Below, one piece after another: positions 17,135 through 25,238 of a stretch of DNA of 30,422 bases; position 1 is the first letter of the stretch; each line of letters opens with the position of its first letter. The position numbers and the translations under genes are program-made. Location of the stretch: the NCBI GenBank assembly GCA_905214625.1, contig CAJMMQ010000024.1, forward strand, positions 1 to 30,422, given 5' to 3'. A model generated the notes under the pieces. The model searched no databases. It saw only the letters and a program-made list of their open reading frames with translations, and had not been told where the DNA came from. The stretch comes from an uncultured bacterium (GTDB lineage Bacteria > Bacteroidota > Bacteroidia > Bacteroidales > Bacteroidaceae).

Positions 17135-19114
17135 TCAGTACCGAATATCAAAGTTAATACGCATATTCTTTTCTCCATCCCGTATTACCCGGAGACTGTC
17201 TTTCAACCCCTGTAATTCTCCCCAGGAAAGAGCATATCCGTATATCACGATGTTTTGAGGATTAAAGTCCGCATCCGATTGATATCGGTCCAGCAGCATT
17301 GCAACGACTTCATTGCTTAAATGGGGGTTGATAATATACAGATGCTTATCAATATAGTAAAGCTCATATCCTTCAATATTAAGTACCTTTACATCGGAAG
17401 TCAATCCGTAACCATCACGCACAAGCCATGTCGTGAGTATTGTTGGTACGCCAAACTCGTCTACCAATGTATCGTCTCCAAAAATACCATGCGGATCAAA
17501 TCGCTCCATCTTTTCGATTGATTGATTTGTAGGTTCTTTAAGGGTAAAATGCTTAAAACCTAAATCCCCGTGAAAAAGAGGATTTTCCTTGCGGATTTTC
17601 TTTGATGCACGTATAATTCGTTCAAAGCCAACATAATCGTATGTTGTTGGATGTCCCAGACTTCGAAGCCAATTAATGGTTTCTTGAATTTGCGCTTTTT
17701 TCCCTTTATCACATGTAGATAATCTATCTTCTAATTTGAATGGAAGTTGAATAACAATAAATTGGCACTTATTAAACTTGAGAACAGCTTCAGCAGTTGT
17801 TGCACTACCACCAAAGAAGTCTAATACTAGACAGTTTTCTGCATTAGCAAAATTCAAAATCATTTTGATATAATCTACAGGTTTGGGATAGTCAGCATAG
17901 TTACCACATAAGAGGTTAGCGACTTCTTGAGTCCCGTTTTGATTATTTATTGCTTTATCAATCCAAATTGTTTTATGTTTTCTATAACGTTCAATTCCTT
18001 CCGATTCAAGATAATCCTTAACATCTATGTCAAACTCAGCCCTTTTGGATACATAACGCGGAACTAAACGATGTAATTCTCTTTGGCATTTATCTTTTCC
18101 CCACATCCAGCGACCTTCTCTTCCATCTGATTTTTTGGGAATTATACATTCCCAATTATCATGCTTATCTAAGGATATCTCTAGTGTTTCACGGTTAACA
18201 TATATTGGGAAAAACATTTCTGGTCTATCCGTTCGTAATGATGCAACCCCTCTCTGCCGTAATCCTAACAGCCTATATTTACGGCCATCGACATCTTCAT
18301 AAGAATATTCTTTACGTTGCTCTTCTGTCAACTCCATCCCTTTTAAGAGAGTTTTTGATATATCTCTCGCATATCCGATTAAATAATCATGCACTGTCGC
18401 AACAAATGTGTCGGATTGCCTTCCACGAGGATTTGATTGCACACAAATCTGAGCAATTTGGTTTTCTTCCCCAAATACATCATCGCAAAGCAGCTTTAAA
18501 TTACTCTGTTCATTATCATCAATGGATATAAATATCACACCGTCTTTTGAAAGCAAGTCGCGGGCAAGTAGCAGTCGCGGCAACATGAACATGAGCCAGG
18601 CAGAGTGCGTGGCAGAGCCTCGGCGTGTCAAATCAAGTATTCGGTTGGCTTGTTCTTCGGAAATGCTAAGTTTCGATGCCAGCTCCTCAACCGTGAAATT
18701 GAACGAATCCGTATAAACAAAATCATCAGACCCAGTATTATATGGAGGGTCAATATAGATACATTTAATGCTGCCAGCATATGATTTCAGCAAATGTTTC
18801 AATGCATCGAGATTGTCGCCACTGATATAAATGTTTTTGCTGTCTTTATTTTCAGGCAGGTTGTTGTGCTCCTCATCAGGAACAATAACAGTCGTTGTAT
18901 CCAAAGATGCCAGCAGGCGGGCATAGTTTTTCCCAAGAAACCGTAACTCGTATCCCTCTTCGGTTATATTTATCTTGTCCTTGAGATATTCCTTCAACCG
19001 CTCTATATCAAATGAACCGTTATGGAAGCAAACCGGGAAATGCTCTTTCAGAATCTCTATTTCCTTTGCTCCGACCGCTACATTATTGTTTGCATCTATT
19101 ATATCTTTAATCAT
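17135..19114 (-). CDS. mod: Type III restriction-modification system, Mod methyltransferase subunit
   Basis: The 659-aa DNA N6-adenine methyltransferase also gives the Res-Mod complex its site specificity. Motif order is that of beta-class enzymes: the catalytic DPPYNTGSDDFVY (motif IV) near residue 121, then the variable target-recognition region (about 215-400), then the S-adenosylmethionine-binding LDFFGGSATTAEAV (motif I) near 429. The length matches type III Mod proteins. No simple-sequence repeat of the kind that makes some mod genes phase-variable was found. The ATG at 19114 overlaps the stop of the HTH relic upstream (ATGA), and res follows after 1 nt. The recognition site cannot be read from the sequence. 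Confidence 0.95.
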   Translation of the reverse strand: MIKDIIDANNNVAVGAKEIEILKEHFPVCFHNGSFDIERLKEYLKDKINITEEGYELRFLGKNYARLLASLDTTTVIVPDEEHNNLPENKDSKNIYISGDNLDALKHLLKSYAGSIKCIYIDPPYNTGSDDFVYTDSFNFTVEELASKLSISEEQANRILDLTRRGSATHSAWLMFMLPRLLLARDLLSKDGVIFISIDDNEQSNLKLLCDDVFGEENQIAQICVQSNPRGRQSDTFVATVHDYLIGYARDISKTLLKGMELTEEQRKEYSYEDVDGRKYRLLGLRQRGVASLRTDRPEMFFPIYVNRETLEISLDKHDNWECIIPKKSDGREGRWMWGKDKCQRELHRLVPRYVSKRAEFDIDVKDYLESEGIERYRKHKTIWIDKAINNQNGTQEVANLLCGNYADYPKPVDYIKMILNFANAENCLVLDFFGGSATTAEAVLKFNKCQFIVIQLPFKLEDRLSTCDKGKKAQIQETINWLRSLGHPTTYDYVGFERIIRASKKIRKENPLFHGDLGFKHFTLKEPTNQSIEKMERFDPHGIFGDDTLVDEFGVPTILTTWLVRDGYGLTSDVKVLNIEGYELYYIDKHLYIINPHLSNEVVAMLLDRYQSDADFNPQNIVIYGYALSWGELQGLKDSLRVIRDGEKNMRINFDIRY

Positions 19115-19320
19115 TGTAATCCAATTTTATTATTTAATAAATATTCATCGACTGTTACCTTCAGCAACCTTGCTATCTTGACAAGAATCTGTAAATCGGG
19201 TTGTGAACTGTTAGTACACCATTTTAAAACTGTAGAAGGGTTTACCCCCAACTGTTCACACAGCATTTATTAGTTCTTTACGGTTAAAACTACTTTCAGT
19301 CAATTTACATCAGTTACCAT
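19111..19320 (-). pseudogene. Inactivated XRE-family HTH regulator upstream of mod
   Basis: Reading from ATG 19320 to the stop at 19111 gives one 70-codon frame interrupted by stops at codons 7, 17 and 18. The first part (LKVVLTVKN) looks like helix 1 of a Cro/C1-type regulator. The rest, from ATG 19266, encodes 51 intact residues: LCEQLGVNPSTVLKWCTNSS, then QPDLQILVKIARLLKVTVDE and YLLNNKIGLQ. This is a clear XRE helix-turn-helix and C-terminal helices. The stop (TGA) overlaps the mod start as ATGA, the signature of a once translationally coupled control gene. Small indels near 19266-19282 and a nonsense change near 19300 would explain the damage. A 51-aa product from ATG 19266 remains possible but would lack the first helix. 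Confidence 0.7.
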
Positions 19321-19341
19321 ACGGAATTTATTTTCTTGGAG

Positions 19342-19364
19342 CAAAGGTAGTGAAAAGTTTTCAC
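19342..19364 (-). promoter_or_regulatory. Promoter -7 box and palindromic operator candidate of the mod operon
   Basis: On the minus strand TACCTTTG (19349 to 19342, followed by C) fits the Bacteroidetes -7 consensus. Abutting it upstream is a 15-nt palindrome with 7-bp arms, GTGAAAA-N-TTTTCAC (19350-19364), in the spacer between the -7 box and the expected -33 position. A dimeric XRE regulator bound there would block initiation. The first ATG of the HTH relic is about 15 nt downstream of the predicted start. The -33 region has no clear TTTG. Confidence 0.6.
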
Positions 19365-19833
19365 GTGTATGGCACTTGTGAGAGATTTTCTTTCTTACAG
19401 TTATTGTTAATAACTCCATATAATATGATTTATGAGCAATGTTTTTGACTTGTAGAGTTATTTGCCCACTCATCCATAGCAGTGTTTTTTATCCAAAAAT
19501 GATACAACTAATATACATGACGGATAATAAAAACAGTGTAATTCCTTCAACAAGAAAAAATATTGATACATCGAACAGGTTAAATCTTGAAATAGTGTAA
19601 ACTTCAGATGGCAACCATATAAAGTAAAATTTCGGCAACACAAATTAGTATTTAAATTAAAATGAGCAAATATACGGATTGCATATTATATGCAATTGTT
19701 GTTATCACACATTCTATGGAAACTTTGCGATATTAAATAACATGATTTAAATTAAACTTATTCCAACGTAACCTAAATTTAATTTTAGCAAGTAATTCTT
19801 CTATATAGTCTTACAAAATGACATCTCAGAATT

Positions 19834-19849
19834 GTCAGAAATTTCTGAC
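19834..19849. repeat. 16-bp perfect palindrome
   Basis: GTCAGAAATTTCTGAC equals its own reverse complement. It is isolated, with no -7 box next to it. It could be a protein-binding site or an accident of the repeated TCAGAA around it. Confidence 0.6.
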
Positions 19850-19941
19850 GAAATAGAAAAGCGAGGCGGACACAAGGACATGAAATGGTAAAGGATATTT
19901 ACAAAGAGGAGAAAACGGGGCACTTTATTGTGATAAACCTA

Positions 19942-19999
19942 TCGGTTTTTGGGCAAAAGTGGGCCGTTTTTAAGGCAAGAAAAGGCTGTTTTTAAGACA
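19942..19999. repeat. Imperfect direct repeats, ~20-22-nt period
   Basis: GGCCGTTTTTAAGGCA (19962-19977) and GGCTGTTTTTAAGACA (19984-19999) differ at two positions and are 22 nt apart. A weaker third unit (TCGGTTTTTGGGCAA) precedes them at 19942-19956. The function is unknown. Confidence 0.55.
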
Positions 20000-20301
20000 C
20001 AATCAGGGTATTTTATGGCCATTTACGGCAAAAATAATTGCACAGTTTATACTCTATGCCGATATTATGCTGAATTACAAGATTTTACATTTGCACACGA
20101 TTTCGACAGTATTTGCGTACAAATATTTTTAATTTCTGAAAATGCCCGCTCTGGAGCGTCAACGAAAATCAGTTTGAAAGGCAAAAGCCGTGTTTACATA
20201 TCAGAGCGTCAAAAGAGCAGACATGGAACAACAGGGAATCAGCAACAGGACAAAACAAGGCCAAAGAAATACTTAATTTTATTATCTGCACCGCTTATAT
20301 A

Positions 20302-20332
20302 TTGCACGTTTTGCAATAATTTCGTATTTTTG
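20302..20332 (+). promoter_or_regulatory. Promoter of obgE
   Basis: TTG (20302-20304) and TATTTTTG (20325-20332, followed by CA) are separated by 20 nt, matching the Bacteroidetes consensus. Initiation near 20338 leaves about 25 nt of leader before ATG 20363 and rules out the longer upstream reading frame. Confidence 0.72.
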
Positions 20333-20362
20333 CAGCAAAATATTAACAAAGACGATAACAAC

Positions 20363-21550
20363 ATGCCGGAATCTAATTTTGTAGATTATGTGAAGATTTA
20401 CTGCCGCTCAGGCAAAGGCGGAAGAGGCTCCATGCATCTTCGCCACGTGAAATACAACCCCAACGGAGGTCCCGACGGAGGCGACGGCGGTAAAGGCGGA
20501 AGCATTTACCTGCGAGGCAACCACAATTACTGGACGCTGCTCCATCTGAAATATCAGCGCCACGTGTTTGCCGAACACGGAGGCAACGGCGGACGTGACA
20601 AATGTCACGGCACCGACGGCAAGGACCAATATATCGACGTGCCGTGCGGAACGGTGGTGTATAACGCCGAGACAGGAAAGTATGTGTGCGACGTTACATA
20701 CGACGGACAGACGGTGCTGCTGCTGAAAGGCGGCCGCGGCGGACTTGGTAACTTCCAGTTCCGCAGCGCAACCAACCAGGCTCCGCGCTACGCCCAGCCG
20801 GGCGAGCCGATGGAGGAAATGACGATAATATTAGAGCTGAAGCTGCTCGCCGACGTGGGACTTGTAGGATTCCCCAACGCGGGCAAGAGCACGCTGCTGT
20901 CGTCGCTGTCGAGTGCGCGCCCCAAGATAGCCAACTATCCGTTCACTACGCTCGAGCCGTCGCTCGGCATTGTGAGCTATCACGACAAGCAGTCGTTCGT
21001 GATGGCCGACATTCCGGGTATTATCGAGGGCGCAAGTGAGGGCAAGGGGCTCGGCCTGAGATTTCTGCGCCACATAGAACGCAACTCGCTGCTGCTGTTT
21101 ATGGTGCCCGGCGACACTGACGACATAAAGAAAGAATATGAGATACTGCTCAACGAGCTGCGCAACTTCAACCCCGAGATGCTCGACAAGCACAGGGTGC
21201 TGGCCGTGACGAAATGCGACCTGCTCGACGACGAGTTGATAGAGATGCTGCGCGAGACAACGCCCGACGACATCCCGGTGGTGTTCATATCTTCAGTAAC
21301 CGGTCAGGGCATCAACGAGCTGAAGGACGTTCTGTGGAAAGAGCTCAACAGCGAGAGCAACAAGCTGCAGGAGATAACAGCCGAAGACACGCTGGTTCAC
21401 CGCGACAAAGACCTAAGCACGCTGCCGCAGGAACTGCTGACCGAGGGTGAAGACGAAATAGAATTCATCGACGAAGACGAAATTGAGGACGTTGACGACT
21501 ACGAGGAACTTGACGACGTTGAATATTTTGACGTTGACGAAAATAAATAA
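20363..21550 (+). CDS. obgE: GTPase ObgE/CgtA
   Basis: A 395-aa essential ribosome-associated GTPase that acts in 50S subunit assembly and growth control. The glycine-rich Obg fold covers about 1-160 ([51 protein letters not shown]). The G domain runs from about 161 with G1 [10 protein letters not shown]2 [10 protein letters not shown]3 DIPGIIEGA and G4 TKCD. The C-terminal tail (about 350-395) is strongly acidic, common in Bacteroidetes Obg. The ATG at 20363 gives the standard Obg N-terminus and follows the predicted promoter; the frame is open 414 nt further upstream, but that part has no Obg similarity. The gene is markedly more GC-rich than the island to its left. Confidence 0.96.
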   Translation: MPESNFVDYVKIYCRSGKGGRGSMHLRHVKYNPNGGPDGGDGGKGGSIYLRGNHNYWTLLHLKYQRHVFAEHGGNGGRDKCHGTDGKDQYIDVPCGTVVYNAETGKYVCDVTYDGQTVLLLKGGRGGLGNFQFRSATNQAPRYAQPGEPMEEMTIILELKLLADVGLVGFPNAGKSTLLSSLSSARPKIANYPFTTLEPSLGIVSYHDKQSFVMADIPGIIEGASEGKGLGLRFLRHIERNSLLLFMVPGDTDDIKKEYEILLNELRNFNPEMLDKHRVLAVTKCDLLDDELIEMLRETTPDDIPVVFISSVTGQGINELKDVLWKELNSESNKLQEITAEDTLVHRDKDLSTLPQELLTEGEDEIEFIDEDEIEDVDDYEELDDVEYFDVDENK

Positions 21551-21563
21551 GAAACATAATACA

Positions 21564-21603
21564 AGAGCCGCATGACATGCCGCAACGGCAAGCATGCGGC
21601 TCT
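21564..21603 (+). terminator. Hairpin terminator or attenuator between obgE and pgeF
   Basis: AGAGCCGCATG (21564-21574) pairs with CATGCGGCTCT (21593-21603), with an inner TGCCG/CGGCA hairpin. Only a short T run follows, so some read-through into pgeF is likely. Confidence 0.7.
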
Positions 21604-21631
21604 TTCGCATCAATTAAAAAACACTTTTGCC

Positions 21632-22411
21632 ATGATGAAGCCACAGCTTACATATTATGACATATCGCCCGACACGACGGCATTCAGCACCACACGCCAC
21701 GGAGGACACAGCACCGGGAATTATGCTGAGCTGAACATAAACAGATATTGCGGCGACAACCCTGAAGACATAGAGAAGAACCTTGACGACCTCTGCCGTG
21801 AACTCGGCGTTGACAAGGAGCATGTAATCATGCCGCACCAGACTCACGGTACGGAGATAATGCAGATAGGAGCCGACTTTCTGTCGCTGTCGGCAACGGT
21901 AAAAGGCATGATTCTTGAAGGCGTAGACGCCCTGATAACTGACATAAAGGACGTGTGCATAGGCGTTTCAACTGCCGACTGCATACCTATATTAATTTAC
22001 GATTACACACATCACGCCGCAGCAGCCGTACATGCCGGATGGCGAGGCACGGCAAAGCGCATAGCATGCAAGGCGGTAAAGATGATGCAGATGTCGTTCG
22101 GCTCACGGCCGGAAGACCTCACGGCCGTAATCGGACCGGGAATATCAGTAGAAGCCTTTGAAGTAGGCGACGAGGTTTATGCCGAGTTTGAGGCAGCCGG
22201 ATTCAACATGGCCGACATAAGCCGCAAGGAAGACAAATGGCACATTGACCTGCCCGAATGCAACCGCCGCCAGCTGGCAGCCATGGGACTGAAGGGCAGC
22301 AGCATAAACGTGTCGGGCGTATGCACATACAACAACAGCAATGACTATTTCTCGGCGCGAAAGCTCGGCACCGAATCAGGAAGAATATTCACGGGAATAA
22401 TACTCAGATAA
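21632..22411 (+). CDS. pgeF: Peptidoglycan editing factor PgeF (multicopper-oxidase-fold, YfiH/LACC1 family)
   Basis: A cytoplasmic protein of 259 aa from the YfiH/DUF152 family, formerly annotated as polyphenol oxidase or laccase-domain protein. In E. coli PgeF removes wrongly incorporated L-serine from peptidoglycan precursors; relatives show purine nucleoside phosphorylase activity. Conserved motifs are FSTTRHGGHSTGNYAELN near the start, MPHQTHGTEIM, VSTADCIPILIYD and AAVHAGWRGTAKRI, the last two carrying the Cys and His of the metal/active site. It ends with YFSARKLGTESGR. ATG 21632 was chosen at the usual N-terminus (MMKPQLTYYDIS); ATG 21635 is equally possible. The longer frame would begin inside the terminator hairpin. 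Confidence 0.9.
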   Translation: MMKPQLTYYDISPDTTAFSTTRHGGHSTGNYAELNINRYCGDNPEDIEKNLDDLCRELGVDKEHVIMPHQTHGTEIMQIGADFLSLSATVKGMILEGVDALITDIKDVCIGVSTADCIPILIYDYTHHAAAAVHAGWRGTAKRIACKAVKMMQMSFGSRPEDLTAVIGPGISVEAFEVGDEVYAEFEAAGFNMADISRKEDKWHIDLPECNRRQLAAMGLKGSSINVSGVCTYNNSNDYFSARKLGTESGRIFTGIILR

Positions 22412-22721
22412 ACATTCAGCAGACAAACAGCCTACATGACGGCCAAACTGTGCAATAAAGATAAAAGCCATGAACATGGCAGACGCAAATACAAACGGCA
22501 CAAGCTGTTTGTTGGCACAAGACGTATATACATAACACATTTGCCACAAAATTAAGAAATAAGCAAACATGACTGCACAAAAAGTCTGCAAGAAAGGCAT
22601 CTTTTGTCAATAACACACGCCACAAACACGGCATGGCAGGTAAAAGCAAATTAATATTGTTCAAAATTTCGGTAAAATTGCTAAATTTAATCATTATCGC
22701 ACACCATAACTAACAAACTTT
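22412..22721. other. Intergenic region between pgeF and coiled-coil gene
   Basis: About 310 nt with no supported gene. Minus-strand frames of 74 and 92 codons overlap here but are cysteine- and phenylalanine-rich translations without domain features. A small GCCATG-AA-CATGGC hairpin lies near 22468-22481. No pgeF terminator with a T-tract was seen. Confidence 0.4.
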
Positions 22722-22752
22722 TTTGACAATTAAGAGAAATAACCTAAATTTG
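22722..22752 (+). promoter_or_regulatory. Promoter of coiled-coil protein gene
   Basis: TTTG (22722-22725) and TAAATTTG (22745-22752, followed by CA) with a 19-nt spacer match the Bacteroidetes consensus at both elements. The leader is about 55 nt. Confidence 0.82.
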
Positions 22753-22814
22753 CATATTCAAAAAATATATAAGGCTCAGGCCACAAAACGCATTAGAACA
22801 AAAGAACAAAAATC

Positions 22815-23687
22815 ATGAATAAAAAGAACATTATCATTTCAGCAATAATTGGCATCATCCTGTTAGGCGGAATTGTTTATCTTGCCATAAGCCTCCAACA
22901 GCAGAAACAGGTGAACAGGGACATGCAGGAACTGGCCGAACTCGACAAGCAAGAAATGGAGAACGAGTATCAGCGGTTTGCCGACCAGTATAGCGAAATG
23001 AAAACTCAGATAAACAACGATTCGATAATAGAACAGCTCACACAGGAACAGCTGAAGACCGAGCAGTTGTTAAAGGAACTTAAGAACGTAAAAGCTACAG
23101 ACGCAAGAGAGATAGCACGACTGAAAAAAGAACTGGCAACATGCCGCGCCGTTATCAGAAGCTATATTCTGGAAATCGACTCGCTTAACCGTCTTAACCA
23201 GAACCTTACAGAAGAGAATACGCGCGTGAAAGGACAATATGCCGAGGCTACAAGACAAATAGAAGGTCTTAACGCCGACAAACAGTCGCTTACAGAAAAA
23301 GTGGCCATTGCTGCACAGCTGGATGCAACAGGAATAACTCTCACTGCCAAAAACAAAAGAGGCAAAGCCACAAATAGCCTGAAAAAATGCAAAACCCTCC
23401 AGGTTAACTTCAGCATAGCAAAGAACGTAACCGCCCAAAGCGGAATGAAGACAATATACGTGCGTATAACCACTCCCACCGGATCGGTGCTAACAAATGG
23501 CGGAACATTCAACTACGAGAACCGCAGCCTGCAATACTCAATGAAAAGAGACATAGAATATACAGGCAACGAGACACCTGTAACGACATACTGGAACGTA
23601 AACGAATTTTTAAGTAACGGAACCTACAATGTCAGCATCTTTGCCGACGGCAACATGATAGGCTCACGCAACTTCTCATTCAAATAA
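22815..23687 (+). CDS. Inner-membrane-anchored coiled-coil protein, function unknown
   Basis: The 290-aa protein has one N-terminal membrane helix (about 5-27, IIISAIIGIILLGGIVYLA) and a long charged coiled coil (about 30-165) rich in Glu, Gln, Lys and Leu. A C-terminal beta-rich domain (about 170-290) has LQVNFSIAKNVTAQSGMKTI, VRITTPTGSVL and GTYNVSIFADGNMIGSRNFS, resembling an immunoglobulin-like fold. It would span the periplasm with the C-terminal domain distal. The family is not recognised by name; similar proteins occur in Bacteroidetes. It has its own good promoter and lies 53 nt upstream of the TolC-like gene, for which no separate promoter was seen, so read-through into the export cluster is plausible. 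Confidence 0.75.
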   Translation: MNKKNIIISAIIGIILLGGIVYLAISLQQQKQVNRDMQELAELDKQEMENEYQRFADQYSEMKTQINNDSIIEQLTQEQLKTEQLLKELKNVKATDAREIARLKKELATCRAVIRSYILEIDSLNRLNQNLTEENTRVKGQYAEATRQIEGLNADKQSLTEKVAIAAQLDATGITLTAKNKRGKATNSLKKCKTLQVNFSIAKNVTAQSGMKTIYVRITTPTGSVLTNGGTFNYENRSLQYSMKRDIEYTGNETPVTTYWNVNEFLSNGTYNVSIFADGNMIGSRNFSFK

Positions 23688-23740
23688 GGCGATTCTATTT
23701 GTTACCGATGTCAATTAAAGACATTAATTAATATCCGTTT

Positions 23741-25234
23741 ATGAAAAATGTTGCTGCCACATTCATTCTGCTATGCACCGCTCTGACGTCAGCGGCGCAG
23801 CAAATGTTGTCGCTCGACAGCTGCCGCGCCATGGCCCTGCGCAACAACAAGCAAATAAATATTGCCAGACTGAAAAAAGACGTTGCGACCAACACCAGAA
23901 AGGCCGCACGCACAAAATATCTGCCGCATGTAGATGTTCTTGGAGGATACGAATTTATGAGCAAAGAAATATCAATCCTCAACAATGAACAAAAAGGCGT
24001 GTTGGGAAATATCGGCACCACAGCAGCCGGACAACTGGGCAACACCATGTCGTCGGCAATAACCGACATGGTGAGCCAAGGCGTGATAACGCCACAGACA
24101 GCCGAAGCACTGGGAAATATAGCCGGAAAGCTGGCACCGGGCATAGAAAGCGCAGGCAACGCAATAGGGAAATCTATCAGCGATGCCTTCAGGACAGACA
24201 CACGAAATATATTTACGGCATCTGTAATGCTTCGGCAACCTATATATATGGGCGGAAGCATAATTGCTGCCAACAAAATAGCAGACATAAGCGAACAGCT
24301 TGCCGAAAACGACATCACAAGCAAGACGCAGAACACTATATACGACATTGACAATGCCTATTGGACTGTTGTTTCGCTGAAACATAAGGAGAAACTGGCA
24401 AACAGCTATCTCACTCTTGTAAAAAAACTGAGCAGCGACGTACAAAAGATGATAAGAGAAGGTGTTGCAACAAGAGCCGACGGACTGAAAGTAGACGTTA
24501 AAGTCAACGAGGCTGAAATGCAGCTGACTGAGGTCGAAAACGGCGTGTCGCTCGCAAAAATGCTTTTATGCCAGCTCTGCGGAATACCGATAAGCAAGGA
24601 CATAAGACTCGCTGACGAAGATAAAGAAGAGGCCCTGACCAATTCAGACTTCACAGAACAAGCCGATGCCGAAACGGCAAAAGAAAACCGCGCAGAGCTA
24701 AAAATGCTGCAAAACGCTGTGGACATAAGTAAACAGGCAACAAACATAGTAAGGGCAACCTATTTGCCACAAGTGGCACTAACGGCAGGATATCTTGTAA
24801 CAAACCCCAACCTGTACAACGGTTTCGAGAAAAAATTCTCGGGTGTATGGAATATAGGTGTCATTGTAAGAATACCTGTTTGGAACTGGTTTGAAAGCTC
24901 CTACAAAATCAGGGCTAGCAAAACTGCCACTACCATAGCCATGCTTGAACTCGACGAGGCACGCGAAAAAGTGGAACTGCAAGTTACGCAAAGCTCATAT
25001 AAAGTAAGCGAGGCGAACAAGAGGCTAAACATGGCAAACAAAAACACCGAACGGGCCGACGAGAATCTGCGATGCGCCAACCTGGGTTTCAAGGAAGGCG
25101 TGATGGACGTCACCGACGTAATGAGCGCACAGACGGCATGGCTGCAGGCACGCTCACAAAAAATTGACGCAGAGATAGACGTTAAATTAACACAACTCAA
25201 TTTAAAGAAAGTTCAAGGAGAATTATTATATTAG
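23741..25234 (+). CDS. TolC-family outer-membrane efflux protein
   Basis: A 497-aa outer-membrane channel component. After the signal peptide (MKNVAATFILLCTALTSAAQ) come paired TolC repeats: SLDSCRAMALRNNKQINIAR at the N-terminal repeat, NLYNGFEKKFSGVWNIGVIV and VPVWNWFE-like strands in the second half, and KEGVMDVTDVMSAQTAWLQA near the C-terminus. A Gly/Ala-rich insertion (about 85-150, NIGTTAAGQLGNTMSSAI onward) sits in the first repeat where the periplasmic or extracellular loops would be. It is followed after 4 nt by the HlyD-like adaptor, so the two form a channel-adaptor pair. Confidence 0.92.
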   Translation: MKNVAATFILLCTALTSAAQQMLSLDSCRAMALRNNKQINIARLKKDVATNTRKAARTKYLPHVDVLGGYEFMSKEISILNNEQKGVLGNIGTTAAGQLGNTMSSAITDMVSQGVITPQTAEALGNIAGKLAPGIESAGNAIGKSISDAFRTDTRNIFTASVMLRQPIYMGGSIIAANKIADISEQLAENDITSKTQNTIYDIDNAYWTVVSLKHKEKLANSYLTLVKKLSSDVQKMIREGVATRADGLKVDVKVNEAEMQLTEVENGVSLAKMLLCQLCGIPISKDIRLADEDKEEALTNSDFTEQADAETAKENRAELKMLQNAVDISKQATNIVRATYLPQVALTAGYLVTNPNLYNGFEKKFSGVWNIGVIVRIPVWNWFESSYKIRASKTATTIAMLELDEAREKVELQVTQSSYKVSEANKRLNMANKNTERADENLRCANLGFKEGVMDVTDVMSAQTAWLQARSQKIDAEIDVKLTQLNLKKVQGELLY

Positions 25235-25238
25235 TATC

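Larger units (their letters stand above)
19380..20300. other. About 920-nt AT-rich region between the restriction operon and obgE
   Basis: No complete gene is recognised. Visible elements are a 16-bp perfect palindrome (19834-19849), a short coding-like stretch ending GGHKDMKW (19796-19888), a three-unit imperfect repeat (19942-19999) and a stop-free frame that runs into obgE from 19949. The composition is much more AT-rich than obgE. It is probably the right-hand flank of the inserted island and may contain decayed mobile DNA. Confidence 0.5.

Noticed and set aside
17134..17178. Longer start for res
   Set aside because: It would overlap mod by more than 40 nt, and the family N-terminus begins at MELILQPSLP, just after the mod stop.
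17135..19114. Phase-variable mod gene
   Set aside because: Some type III mod genes carry simple repeats that switch the frame; none was seen in or before this gene.
19949..20362. N-terminal extension of ObgE by 138 residues
   Set aside because: The standard Obg N-terminus begins at ATG 20363, and a consensus promoter at 20302-20332 lies inside the extension, so the extra residues are unlikely to be translated.
22416..22694. 92-codon minus-strand open frame between pgeF and the coiled-coil gene
   Set aside because: Its composition is implausible (many Cys and Phe), no promoter or family features were seen, and a second overlapping frame looks equally random.
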